DNA of 64,000 nucleotides, taken from Sabellastarte sp. h YS-2021 (taxonomy: Eukaryota > Annelida > Polychaeta > Sabellida > Sabellidae). Positions within the stretch are counted from its first letter, which is position 1, and each line of letters opens with the position of its first letter. Positions 1 through 11,229 of this stretch are shown here, in pieces. The notes below the pieces were generated by a model that saw only the letters and a program-made list of their open reading frames with translations, made no database searches and was not told where the DNA came from. The position numbers and the translations under genes were made by a program. The DNA lies in NCBI GenBank assembly GCA_964017235.1, contig OZ024933.1:10605962-10669961 (forward strand), read 5' to 3'.

Positions 1-2449
1 CCAAATGGGTAGAATATGGAGAAAAAAATTAAAAATACTTTTTAAATCTCGAAAAAAGAAATTATAATAATAAATTTATTAGAAAACTTATTACAGCAGA
101 TGAAAAGGAAATAACAAATCCTTCAGAAATACTGCAAGAACAGTTTAGGTTCTACGCCGACCTTTATCAAACCAAGTTAAAAAATCAAAGTAAGGCAGCA
201 GGAAAAAATGTGTTCCTTGACAACACAAGTATTCCAGAACTTACTCAAACTGATAAAGATATTTGTGATAGTCCATTAACATTGACAGATTTGACTAATG
301 CCTTAAAAGATATGGCAAATGATAAATCACCTGGAGTTGATGGCTTCAGCACAAACTTTTACAAATATTTTTGGAATAATTTGCAACAACCCCTACTTGA
401 TAGCTTTTTGTATTCTTTTGAAACTGGTATGCTGTCCGATGGCCAAAGAAGGGGACTATTAAATTTAATTCCTAAAAAAGATAAAGATCTTTGCTTTTTA
501 AAGTCCTGGAGGCCAGTAGCACTACTGGCTACAGACTATAAAATACTGGCTAAAGCTCTATCCTTAAAAATGCAGAAAGTCATTTCATCCTTGGTCCATA
601 CTGACCAGGTTGGATATATTAAAGGTAGATATATTGGGGAAAACATAAGAAAAATAGAGGATATAATTAATTATACATCACTGAAAAATGTTCCAGGAAC
701 ACTGGCCTTAATCGACTTTCAAAAAGCGTTTGATACTGTTGAATGGCCATGCTTATTTCAAACACTAAAACGGTTTAACTTTGGGGAGTGCTTTATATCT
801 TGGATACGTCTGCTCTACACTAATATATCATCGTGCGTGTCTAACAATGGGTATATTTCAAATTATTGAAATGATAATAGTATACAGGAAATTAGTATTA
901 AAATAGTATACAGGAAATTAGTATTAAAACAGGCCCTTTTAGAACCCTAGGAGTCTGGTTTACAACAGACATGGCTGCAAGTATCGACCTGAACTTTGGC
1001 ACAAGGCTTAGAAATATGGAGCAAATTCTCTATACATGGACCTCCAGATCCTTGTCCTGGAAGGGTAAAATTGTTATTCTTAAAAGTTTAGTAATTCCTC
1101 AAGTGACACATTTGCTATCCAATACCTATGTATCGAATGATGTATTGGACAAAATTGATAGGATGTTATTTAAGTTTTTGTGGCAAAATGGACCATCTAG
1201 AGTAAAGTGCAAAACAATAATCAATAACCTTGAAAGTGGTGGTCTTAAAATGCCGGATATATATACCTTTCATACTGCTCAAAAATGTCTTTGGATAAAA
1301 TGCCTTCTTGATGATAATAAAAAAAATTGGAAGGCTCTAGCAAATGAACTTATAGGCATTGATTTAAACTGACTTGACCATAAGCTATCTGAGAATGAAT
1401 ATAAAGTTACAGCAAAAACAAAATTTTACCAACAGGTACTTGATTGTTGGTTTCAAGTAAAGTCTAGATCCCCAATAACTGATACTGAAATAAGTAATGA
1501 ATATTTGCTATTTAACAAATTCATCAGGATAGCGGACAAATGCCTGGACCTTTCTTTCGTGAATGGAAATGATTTATTGAAAAAAATTCAGTTAAAAGAT
1601 ATAATTGACTTGCACAGCAATCTCCTGCCTGTTGAAGAGATCTGCAAAAAATTTCCACTAAAGTTTTCAATGATGAAATACCAGAGTCTCATTCATGCTT
1701 TACCAAAAACATGGAAATGTAAGGTGAATACTGATGATAATAGTAAAATAGACAATAGAAGCAGTACATTTGTGACGATAAATAAAACATTACGACCCAT
1801 TACAGATATTAAAAGTCAAGATATCTATTGGGAACTTGTGAACAACAAGTGCGAACCTGCCACATCTCTAAACACATGGGTTGACCTATTTCCCTTTCTA
1901 GAATGTATTGATTGGTCAAAAGTTTACACGTTAAGCAATAGGATAACTACTGAACCATACTTACAAAGTTTTCAGTACAAGATTTTAAATCGCACATTAA
2001 ACTGTAGATATAACCTGTTTAATTGGAAAATTGTAGAATCCCCCACATGTTTGTACTGTAATGATGAATTAGTGGATACAATCGAACATCACCTTTTTTG
2101 CTGTGAAAGTACAAGGATTTTTTGGCGTGATCTTCATAAGTGGCTAAAATCCAACTCTGAGCTTTGTATAGTTCCAGCAGTATGTGAAATACTACTGGGC
2201 ATACCATTTGACAAGGATCTTTCTCTATTAACCATCAATTATATCTTTTTGTTGAGTAAGTGGTTCATTAATAATAGAAAATCCCAAAATAAGCCAATCA
2301 GCTTCATTGATTTCCTGATCACCTTAAAAAATAAACTCAAAGCTCTCCAGGACCTCTACATTTTCAAAGGAAACATAGACATTTTCAACAAGTCATTCGG
2401 AAAAATCTTAGACATACTGGAAAAAAGAAATGTATTGACAAATTACTAG
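1..2449 (+). pseudogene. Tx1/L1-type LINE ORF2 relic (reverse transcriptase and C-terminal region), broken
   Basis: The reading frame is open from near the window edge through 869, so the 5' part (endonuclease) lies outside. Fingers and palm motifs of a non-LTR reverse transcriptase are readable: SPGVDGF at about 330-350, SWRPVALLATDYKILAKAL at about 507-560, QVGYIKGRYIGENIR at about 610-650, and the first catalytic block LIDFQKAFDTVEW at about 710-745. Frame continuity is then lost at 869. The block carrying the second catalytic motif (YADD type) is absent, and the frame resumes at 971 with GVWFTTD-like and SWKGKIVILKSLVIPQ motifs typical of the L1/Tx1 thumb region. A stop at 1372 and a new open stretch from 1505 to 2449 cover the C-terminal region, including a CLYCNDELVDTIEHHLFCC motif (CX2C...HHXXXCC) near 2047-2105. 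These motifs fit the Tx1/L1 clade better than CR1 or RTE. It is inactive. Confidence 0.85.
877..928 (+). repeat. 26-bp direct tandem duplication at the RT deletion scar
   Basis: Two adjacent identical 26-bp units (877-902 and 903-928, beginning atagtatacagg) sit exactly where the LINE reverse transcriptase loses its central catalytic block. They look like a deletion/repair scar. Confidence 0.85.
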
Positions 2450-3285
2450 AATTAAGTATATTCATTGCTTTTTCACAGTAGTAGTTAAATGTACATTGCA
2501 GCAATTATCCCTGTACTTTGTGTGTGTTTTTGTGATGTAATAGTGTCGGATATTGTGTAACATTATTGTTTGTGGTGTATTGTCTTATAGGTAATGTCAT
2601 AAAAAAAAATCAGAACCCAGCACCTGCCCAGCCAGCATCTGCACTACTTCCTGCTGGGGGATCGATGCCTTTACCCTGATGCCTTGGCATGTTAAGAAGA
2701 GACCTACCAAAAGACTATTTTAACAAGGTGGGGGTGCTGGATGGGCAGGCGGACAGAGTTTAAGAAGACTGAGGGGAGAAGACTGAGGGAGAGAGGATGT
2801 TGTCATATATCAGTCCTTTTCAGGACTACCCAAATAATCCAAGTAGTTTTTATTAAGCAAAGTCCTACTTCCCCAAAAAGTAACCCCAAATTTCCAACAA
2901 TTTAATTCAAATTCAATATCACCACAAATATTCCCCATCAAATGCAAATTCCATCCCACATTCAGTTGAAAGAAGCCAAATTATATAACACATTCAAACC
3001 CAGGTCCTGACTTAACAAAGTAGACATGCCACCCCTACATGACCTAACTTTATTATAATTTGCAAAGTGGTATTTAAAAAAGTGTCCAAATAAATACCTG
3101 TAACTATTTTCTGGACAGAATTTACAAGAATTAAGAAAAATGCAATTAATTTGGCTAGAAAAAAGAAATGCAAGCTTTGCAATCCAAGATAAATAATTTT
3201 TTTCTCAGTTTATCAATCAATTGCGACACACATCTTTGAATATTTTGTTAGGGCTCATGTTTTTTGGTCTATCAGTGTGGATGTG
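2450..3285. other. LINE 3' flank and unassigned AT-rich sequence
   Basis: No coding potential is visible. The first 150 bases after the last ORF2 segment are plausibly the LINE 3' untranslated region. At 2610-2760 a run containing cagcacctgcccagccagca is partly mirrored by ggtgctggatgggcaggcg, a small imperfect inverted repeat. The rest is AT-rich with nothing recognised. Confidence 0.4.
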
Positions 3286-3289
3286 GCTT

Positions 3290-3480
3290 TCTATTTAATG
3301 TTGGGTTTTTGGGAGATATGGACATGGGTTTAGTCCACATGTTTGTGTTTTTGGGGACGTGGGTTTGAGTCTACAACTTTGTTTTTTGGGGGGTTGTGGG
3401 TTTGACTCCACATTTTTCTTTTCTGGGGGGTTGTGGGTTTGAGTCCTTTTTTCTTTGGGGGGGGGGACTTTTTCATTTTG
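3290..3480 (+). repeat. G/T-rich degenerate minisatellite
   Basis: Roughly 50-60-bp units share a core like ttgtgggtttgagtcc preceded by a G run (tttttgggg). At least four degenerate copies follow one another. The G runs (up to nine) could form quadruplexes, which is inference only. Confidence 0.6.
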
Positions 3481-3583
3481 TTTGGTTTGGGTTGTGGTGG
3501 TTTTACTTTGATTTCTCAGGGATTTTTTGGGGTTAGAAGTTTATATTTGTTTAACATTCACACCATCATTCACACATTTTTCT

Positions 3584-4910
3584 TTACTGTGGGGAAGTGT
3601 AAGTGTTGGTGTGCTTTTTTGTTTTGGGGCTATCAAACAGTAGGTTAACAATTGTTTTTAGAAGATTCGGGTGGCCCTTAAAAGGGCCGGGTTTGGTGCA
3701 ACTTGTGCGGGCTAATTCGCTGATTTGGGCTGTGACTCTGCTGGCTGGACTGGCTGGGAGGTCTTGACTGTTCTTGATGAGTGGTAGATGGCACTGGTGA
3801 CGGTGTTGGTTGAAGTTGAGAGGGTGAAAATGGCTGTGGTATGTTGATCTGCTGATACTGTAGAACACTTGGAATAGCCGCAAAGAGACTGGATAATCCT
3901 GACTCTCCTCCTGTTGTGAAGGTGCAACTGAAGGAGGGTTGTAAATCATCTGTCTCGAAGATCCAGGCTGTTGGTCATCCACAACTACGTAACAAGTAGT
4001 AGGCTGTGTAGACGGTGATGAAGATGAAGGCCTTGGTGCTTGCTGTTGCTGAACTTTTGCAATCAACCTAACAAGTTCTCCAGTGGAAGTCTCTGTTGGC
4101 TGCACAACTGGAATGGAAACTGTCTCAGTTTCTGGAATGGTGAGTATGTATTCACATCCTTCTGTGTCCTGTGTTACTTTTGGAAGTTGAAATGTGGTGG
4201 CCTATTGACTTGTGGTGACCTTTCTCTTGCATTCTTTGACCTTGTACTGTATTTCACGGAGAAGCTTTACTGTCTCATTCCTGAAGGTTAAAAGTCCCTT
4301 TCTTCCAGGTTTTCAATCTCAGAGTGGAGATAGTTGCAGAACAACTGTTGAGGCTTTGGAGTGAGCTCCCAACGTTCACCCAGAAATGTGGAAAGCATCA
4401 ACCTCATCTGCTTGAACTGATCTAAGATTGGATCTGCAGAAGTGGTTGCGGTTGCGACTGGAGGCTGTCGTCACTTGGGACTGGTGCTCGAAGGCTGATG
4501 AGTAACATCTGATGCAATGCTGATTTCCATCTCAGATTCTGTGTCTCTGGATGTATCCTGAACTAAAGCTGAGGCTAAAGCTATGGTGACTTAGAAACTC
4601 CTTTCCTTCTGATGTGACCTGGTAGAAAACTGAAACTGTCCTTCAACCAGATCTGTCGTTCTGTACTCTTCTCAGCTGCTTGTACTAACTTCGTCTGAGT
4701 GAGCTTACCATATATTGTGCTTTGAGACTCAAACCGCTTCTTTACAGTCTTGACAGGCAAGTTTCTGGTATTTGCAAGCTGCTCCCAAAGTCTTTCTTTC
4801 TTTTGCTTGTCTTTGAAATTGTCATTGGTCTTGTCATAAAGTTCCTCGTGCTGTTTAACAAACTCAATGATGGCTTCTTCGTCTGAATCACTCAAGAAAA
4901 TGGACTTCAT
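3584..4910 (-). pseudogene. Decayed MADF-domain (Adf-1-like) protein gene
   Basis: Translated on the minus strand, the 5' part (4910 down to 4581, 109 aa) begins MKSIFLSDSDEEAIIEFVKQ and has the spacing of a MADF/Myb-like DNA-binding domain: an acidic start, a hydrophobic helix (EAIIEFVKQHEELYD), WEQLA and a basic helix (VKTVKKRFES). A stop at 4581 is followed by further matching sequence across at least one frameshift and stop (for example FLGERWEL near 4360). A second stretch (4105-3584) is Gln/Ser/Pro-rich. MADF proteins occur both as host transcription regulators and as the accessory protein of PIF/Harbinger transposons; no transposase is visible here. The disruptions indicate a pseudogene, though introns cannot be fully excluded. 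Confidence 0.6.
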
Positions 4911-4964
4911 CTGGCCCTTCTTCTGTCTGGATTGACTTTATTCTGCATATGTATCCATATCTGT

Positions 4965-5080
4965 ATATTCATGCTCTCTTGTCTCTCCTTTCTTCCTCTT
5001 CCATTTCTATCTCCCTCGATCTACCTTCTCCCTCCTCTATCTCTCCTCCCTCTCCCTCCTCATTCTCTCTATATCCTCAC
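4965..5080 (+). repeat. Pyrimidine-rich low-complexity tract
   Basis: A long, almost pure C/T stretch made of ctctcc, ctccct and tctatctc blocks. The serine/leucine-rich open frame over it is an artefact of composition. Confidence 0.7.
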
Positions 5081-5384
5081 CTGTATCTCCTAACTCAAAC
5101 TGCGGTTGAGTATCTCCAGTTGGGACTTCAATCTTTCTCCTTCTGCCCCTTTGCATGGTGATCAATCAATCAATTGTACAGCTTGTTTTAAAAGACATAG
5201 CTTAAAATAAAATAAAAGTGAAACCTCACAGAACAGATTTTACTTCCAACCAGTCCGGCCTAGCTCAAGTACTTAAGCTAATTTAAAAAAAAATAAAAAA
5301 AACATTAAAATCAAAGCTGCACACCAAGTTGTCTCTTGACAAGTCAAGCCCAAATATACGCAGAGTGTCTACCGACTCGCCTTT

Positions 5385-5690
5385 TTATACCCACAGACTT
5401 TGAAACTGACAGGCCGTAAGACGCAAAAATATTGCCGGCCTGTCTGTTTCAGTTCCCGGCTTGTCTGTTAGTGTTACATGCCTGTCAGTTATTGTTTATG
5501 GCTTGTCTGTTTCAGTTTAAGGCCTGTCGGTTACAAATTTTCCCGACTCTAGGACCCAGTCTGTAAACTTTACAGGCCTGTCAGGAACAGTTACAGACAT
5601 GCCGGCTAAACCGACCCTAACCGGCCATTGTCCCCGACTATCGAAGAATACCTAGTTACTGGCTTGTCGGCTCCAGTGGAACACCTGCAT
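5385..5690. repeat. Degenerate short repeats around cctgtctgtt
   Basis: About ten imperfect, irregularly spaced copies of a motif like ggcctgtcngttncagtt (for example ccggcctgtctgtttcagtt, ggcctgtcggttaca). No frame is open. Origin unknown. Confidence 0.5.
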
Positions 5691-5869
5691 TAGGTAAGAG
5701 TTGAAAAGTGCAAAACATGGCCACCAGGAAAATGTCTGTTTTGTCAAAACACATATTACCGCATTGTAAAAGCTTCTGCGTTTTTTATGTTGATGCATAA
5801 AACATATGTTATGATGACTGTAGGCCTAACTTTAGTAAGCAAACATTTAAATATGGACACCATTTCAAA

Positions 5870-8300
5870 CTTGTGTGTTTCTATAAACTCATCTACTCAA
5901 CAGTTAGCATAGAATTTTTGCTTGAAAGGCTGCCAATGCAAATATATAATTTTAGTTCATGTAGCACTTGCTGCTCCTATTACAGTAAAAACGCCATGTT
6001 TTTCAGTGAATTATCTAGGCTAAAAGCATGATGTCATGTATACACACAAAGAAAACAAATAAATAAACAGAGTCACCTGTTCCAGTGCCAAGCATACAAT
6101 TAGCCATACATTCACACATACATCAATTATAACGTCTTGTGGGAATATGAATCCATTCCCAGTATGTCTATGTGTTCCAATCTACAGGCAATGCATTGCC
6201 TCAATTTTACTGTTGTATTGTCCTTGTTTACGTTTTATGAAAACTATTCAATAGTGTTACAATATTTCTAGTGAGCTCTCTGTCACAAATAAGTCAAATA
6301 TTTTTCTCATTTTCAAACAAATTAAAACATTACAAAGGTTTAAGTCTGAGGTATTAGTCCAGATTGGAGGCATAAGTTGAGTATGATTGTATACAAAAGC
6401 TATTCTTCAGACTTTACAGAGTGTGATATTTGGTAAATATGACCAGTGATCTAGAATTGTAAGGAAGATATATTAATGATATAAAAAAAGAAAAATTTAG
6501 CAGTTTAGCATTTGATGTTATATTAAATGCACATGTGATTTATAATAGAACAGAAAAGAGGAAAATGTATAGCCGAAAGATAGAGGGTTCTGAAAATTAT
6601 AATTAACTATCAGTTTATACAAATCCCAGATCAGCTCAGATTTGAGAAACAGTCCAGATCTCAATATTTGATCCCAGAGTAATAAAACAGGTACTTGCTT
6701 GTAGAAGTGTAGAAGACTTTAACTGATCTAGTAATGTTTCAAGAGTTGTTAATTTAGCAAACACTCAGAAGGTGTATTCTTTATTTCTTGGTTTAATCAT
6801 TTTGTTTTGGCAGTTGGGAAAACTTGAAAAGCATCATGTTGTTAAATATAGCCAATATTAAGGGGTTATTTTGTAGAATTTATTGCATCATTTTATGTTA
6901 ATTAGCCTACAGGAAGTCTCAGTATTTCCTCAATGCTTTAAGCTTATTTAGCTTTTATATTTCATGTGTCTAAATTGTGTTATCTCTTTGCTTTGAATAT
7001 ACTTATAGCAGAGTGTATCAAATTGAAATTATTGTCATTTTTTTCCATTTGAGCATTAATTTTTATTTTACTATGCGTTGAACAAATTGTATAAGTCATA
7101 GTTAAGGGTCAGTCGTTGTGATTGCACTTAATGATAGTTGGGGAAGGCTGATTCTTTTGCCTAGCACTACTGTTTCCACACATCAGATGTCATTGGCCAA
7201 TCTAAACTATTTGATATTATAAGCATTGTATTTTCTTGTGAACATTTTATTTATAGTGCTTTCTATTTTAAAGGATGCCCTTCTTTCAATAGTTTCATAC
7301 ATATACCCTTTTTGAAAGAAAATAAAATTTGGATAGAACTTAAATGAATTTCTAATTGGATCAGTTATAGTCATTAGTGATCCAGGCTGATGAAATGTTA
7401 AGTTAATTTTGTAGATTTTATTTTATTTATTTATTTATTTGGGGTTTTACGTCGCTTTTAACACTGTACAGGTCATATCACCACGGGTAGTTGGAAGGGC
7501 AGAGGAAACCAGTACATAGAGTTTGCCAGGGTTGTGTACTGTAAACTGCCGACCAACGGCAAGCAACTACCAGCTTTCCCACTTAAGGCCGTCACGGGGA
7601 TTGAATCCCCGACCTCAGAGGTGGGAGGCGACAGTGTTACCACCGTGGCCCCTAGTTAATTTTGTAGAGGAAAGGATTTCATATAACTTGATCTGAACCT
7701 CAGCCCTTATCCAGATGCCACCTTTTTTTCTGAAACAAAGTAACACATCCATTGTTAACAATATAAGTACTTCATTTCTACCCTTATTCTTTGGCACCCC
7801 TGCATAAACTTTACTACAATGTAGCGAGCATTAGCTATCTAGAAATCACTTTGTATTGATGCATGAAACATAGTGGTTATACTACTTTTTAAATTTTATT
7901 TAAATTCAGCAAATATTAAATAAAAGCTGCCTATATCTGTATTATGTAATATTACTCTATATTTTAAATTATTTAGATGAGATACCTTGCATAGGGCATA
8001 ATAAAAACACAAAAAAGCATATTCCTATGTGAATTTTTTGTCAATGTTGAATTATATGTTCATCTCATGGAGGATGGATGCTTTATGTTGATCGAGAGTG
8101 GTGAATTTTATAAGTTTTTGCCATATTTAAATTTTTTTCCTGTGTTTTAATTGGCAAAGATTAGATTAAATCTGTACCCATTCTGAACTACTGATATAAA
8201 AATAAGCCTTTTGTAAGGTTAGATATAGCTATATATTCGCTTAGAACGCTATTTACAGTTTGTGTTAACACACTTATCCAAATAGATCAACCCTTGTGTA
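5870..8300 (+). repeat. Old segmental duplication, copy 1
   Basis: Blocks of this region reappear in the same order at about 21250-30000. Shared stretches include aggctaaaagcatgatgtca (near 6017; ggccaaaagcatgatctca near 21420), aatagaacagaaaagaggaa (near 6545 and 26278), and cagatgccacct (near 7713 and 27799). The copies have diverged by many substitutions and indels and by independent element insertions. No exon is recognised in either copy. It could be duplicated intergenic DNA or two copies of a long unclassified mobile element. Confidence 0.6.
7416..7653 (-). mobile_element. tRNA-derived SINE, family 1, full length with 15-bp TSD
   Basis: Read on the minus strand, it starts with a tRNA-like head (ggggccacggtgg..., a box-A region like agtgtt...gtcgcc, and a box-B region, imperfect here as ggattcaatcccc). 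A tRNA-unrelated body ends in gacgtaaaaccccaaataaa and an (aaat)n tail. The element is bracketed by perfect 15-bp copies of agttaattttgtaga at 7401-7415 and 7654-7668, which proves target-primed insertion. Confidence 0.9.
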
Positions 8301-8560
8301 TTATACAAAAGTAGTAAATTAGGATTGTCATGTTTTTCTAATAATGAAGTCCAGTAATCTTCATTAGATTTTCACTTCTCACATTATTTTTACCAGGCGT
8401 GTTCCACAATGGGGATCATCCCCTTCAGTCAAGTTACGAACCTGAAAATATGCCATTCAGTAAGCAAACTTAACCAATTGGAATATTCACGGGGTGTTCC
8501 CAATTATATTAAATGTTTCAATATTATCGTAAACTATTCCCAATTATTATCATATTTTGT

Positions 8561-8883
8561 ATTGTATTGTGTATTTATACTCAGTGCAATATCTCCATGT
8601 ACTACAGGACTCAAAGCGCTATTTAACCAATCCGACTGTACAGGTACAGCCCAAACTCACAAGTAACTGACATTCCCCTAACTGGAAGATAGAGGCTCAA
8701 GGATGACCATTTATTAATGTCCTTGAGGTTCTTTAACCTGCCAATGGGGATAGGACTCAATGACAGAGGACCGCCATTCTAAGTGGTCATCCGAGCCACT
8801 ATGTATCTGCCTGTACCTGGGTTTGAACCCAAGTCCTCTGAGTTCCTAGACAAGTGTGTTACCCGTTAGGCCACAGTGGCAGA
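8561..8883 (-). mobile_element. tRNA-derived SINE, family 2, copy 1
   Basis: On the minus strand the head reads ctgccactgtggcctaacgg followed by ggttcaaacccaggt (box-B-like), so it is tRNA-derived, but the body differs from family 1. It ends in a tail of tattgtattg type. A second copy lies at 28511-28831. No clear target-site duplication was found. Confidence 0.75.
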
Positions 8884-10401
8884 TTTCCATTCATGAAAGC
8901 ATTCCAAACGCATTTAAACTCATCACACAGTTTGTCAGCTCATGTTATCGATGTTACAGTGATCTTAAACCTATTTTTGATCTTTAAGGTACATAAATCA
9001 TTCTGGCATATCAGAAAACCATTGTGCAGACTGAGGATAATGATTGAAAATTCTTGTAATATTTTAAAACTCTGCAAATTAGTTTTCAATGAGAAAACCC
9101 AAGTAAAAGTAACAAGTTGGGGAAAACTTAAAAAAAAACATTAAATAAAAAAGGGTAGCATATCACCTGAGTTTATTGGTATTTATATATTTTATGTTAC
9201 CTAGCCTTGCTGAAGGCTCAAGTTTCTTTACAGTTAGGGGAAGTTTTCAGTTGAAATAATGGAGTTTCAGTTTCTATAATGTACTCATACATGTACTGAC
9301 TGCACCATACAGCTAAGAGAAAGGACCTTGTAAACTTTCCTTGAAGTCAAATCATATATCCACATGCATTCTGTTTTCTTTATATCTACAAGGGCCTAAT
9401 ATGAAAGGCCACATAGTGAATTAATGTTAGTAAATGCAGTAAATGTGTAACATAACACCTTGTAAAGTGTACCTGTCTTCACACTACTATAATAAAACTG
9501 ATGCATCCTTTTTGTGGTATATAGATTATTAATAAACTTGATTCTGCTTTTCTGTGGTCTAAATTCATTGATAAACTTTGTGGAATGTTTACACTGAAAT
9601 ATTTTCTTTTTAGAAAAAATATTCATTAATTATCCATTCATTCCTATGAATACTGTTGCAAATAAGATATTACAAATTTATGTCACACCAACAACCAACT
9701 TTTCCAAAGTTGTATTATACAAAAGAATTTAAGAATTGTATGACTTTAATTTGTTTTGTAAATCATCTCCACTCTTCATTTTCATCTGCTGATAGAAATC
9801 TGTGTGAATATGTGAATAATTAAGAAAAAAGGTATTACAATAAACTGAAGGCCAAGGATAAATAAAATATAAATACACTAGAAAGTATTCATGGAGTGCA
9901 GCCATCCCCCAATAGTGTTTTCTTTCCCAAATGTAATAACTACATGTCCATATTAAATGCAGAAAGAACTATTTATTGTATCCCCGAAAATAGGGGATAT
10001 TATGGATCATGCATGGTCATCATATATGTACGTGTCCCTATACGAGTCTGCATCTGCAGAGATTTCTTGTGTTCAACCTACAAGCCACATTTCTTTTGGG
10101 ATTCCTTTGAAACTTTGAAATGCACTTGCCGTGGCACAGATCTGGTCACCCTTTTGGTAGGCCAGGAGTCAAAATTATGCTCTGGAGAATCAAAAACAAC
10201 AAAAATTTTGACCATTGCTTGTATTCAAGCTATAGGGCACAGTTTCTTTTAGATTTTTATTCTACTGGCTGGTCCTCATAGGTAGAGGGTTGAATCTCTT
10301 CATAGGTTATACGTATAACAGATATACATGTCCTCTATAACCTTGCAGATAATTGACCTTGAAGCTCTTAATTCAAGCTTACCCATAGAGTGCTAAAGTA
10401 C
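8884..10401. other. Intergenic sequence, no gene recognised
   Basis: AT-rich sequence with only short open stretches lacking any recognised motif. The longest (9896-10252) has no domain signature and no supporting splice structure. Confidence 0.4.
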
Positions 10402-11080
10402 CCCACATGACGCACTTTAAAAGTGCCTATATCTCCCTTACTATTGGTTCTAGAAGTTTGCAATGTGAAACCAACTTACAAGAAAGCATGGGTTGGGAAT
10501 CTTGTGATGTGGTCAGATTTGGCCTTGGACCGCTCTTTCAACTTGAAACTAAGATAACTAAACATAAAAATGCTTATAACTCGCTTATTATTGATCCTAG
10601 AGGTGTGCAATGTCAAACTAACTTACAGGAAATCATGGGATTTGAATGTTCTGAAGTGGTCAGATTTGACCTTAAGCCCCTTCTTCAAGGTCAAATGAGG
10701 AAAGCCCAACTTAAAAGTGCTTATAACATTTTATTGATCCTGGAGTTTAGCACTGTGAAACCAACTTGGATATAATAGGCTTGGAATCTTCTAATGTTGT
10801 CAAATTGATCTTTGGCCACTCCTTTAGATTTATTTAGATTTATTTGTTGTTTTACATCGTGTTCAACAGCCAGGGTCATATTGCGACGGGTAGTTTACAG
10901 GTGGAGGAAACCAGTGCATACTGCACTGTAAACCACTGGGGATCGGCAAGTAACTTTCCAACATGAAGCGACCGGCCCCGAGATTCGAACCGGCAGCCTC
11001 AGAGGTTGGAGGCAAGAACTCTAACCGCTACACCACTGAGCCCCCTTTGGCCACTCCTTTTAGGTCAAATGATGGTTCAC
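10402..11080 (+). repeat. Three imperfect tandem units of about 155-170 bp, third one split by a SINE
   Basis: Units begin near aaaagtgcctatatctccct (10418), aaaatgcttataactcgctt (10566) and aaaagtgcttataacatttt (10712). Each continues through a caatgtgaaaccaacttaca-like block and a ctgatgtggtcagatttgac-like block. The open frame across 10407-10775 arises because the unit length keeps phase; amino acids repeat with the DNA, so coding is doubtful. Confidence 0.65.
10826..11045 (-). mobile_element. tRNA-derived SINE, family 1-related, diverged, with TSD
   Basis: The minus strand has a tRNA-like head (ggggctcagtggtgtagcgg...) and a box-B region (ggttcgaatctcgggg), then a shortened body and an A/T tail. 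Flanks tttggccactccttt occur at 10811-10825 and 11046-11060. The head differs from the other family-1 copies, so it may be a separate subfamily. Confidence 0.8.
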
Positions 11081-11229
11081 TTGCTTTAGTGAGTTGTCTT
11101 TCTGGTAGATACAAATTTGTATTGGTTCCCTTATGCGTAGGTCTAGTTTCATGAGTAATAGCTATTTTGAGCCCACTATTGTCTGAAGAGTCAAAAATAT
11201 AAAAATTTTTGATTTGCAGAAAATTATTT

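Noticed and set aside
3433..3648. Open frame over the G/T-rich tract
   Set aside because: Phe/Gly-rich peptide is dictated by base composition; no motif or codon structure.
4949..5161. Ser/Leu/Pro-rich open frame
   Set aside because: Lies on a pyrimidine tract; composition artefact.
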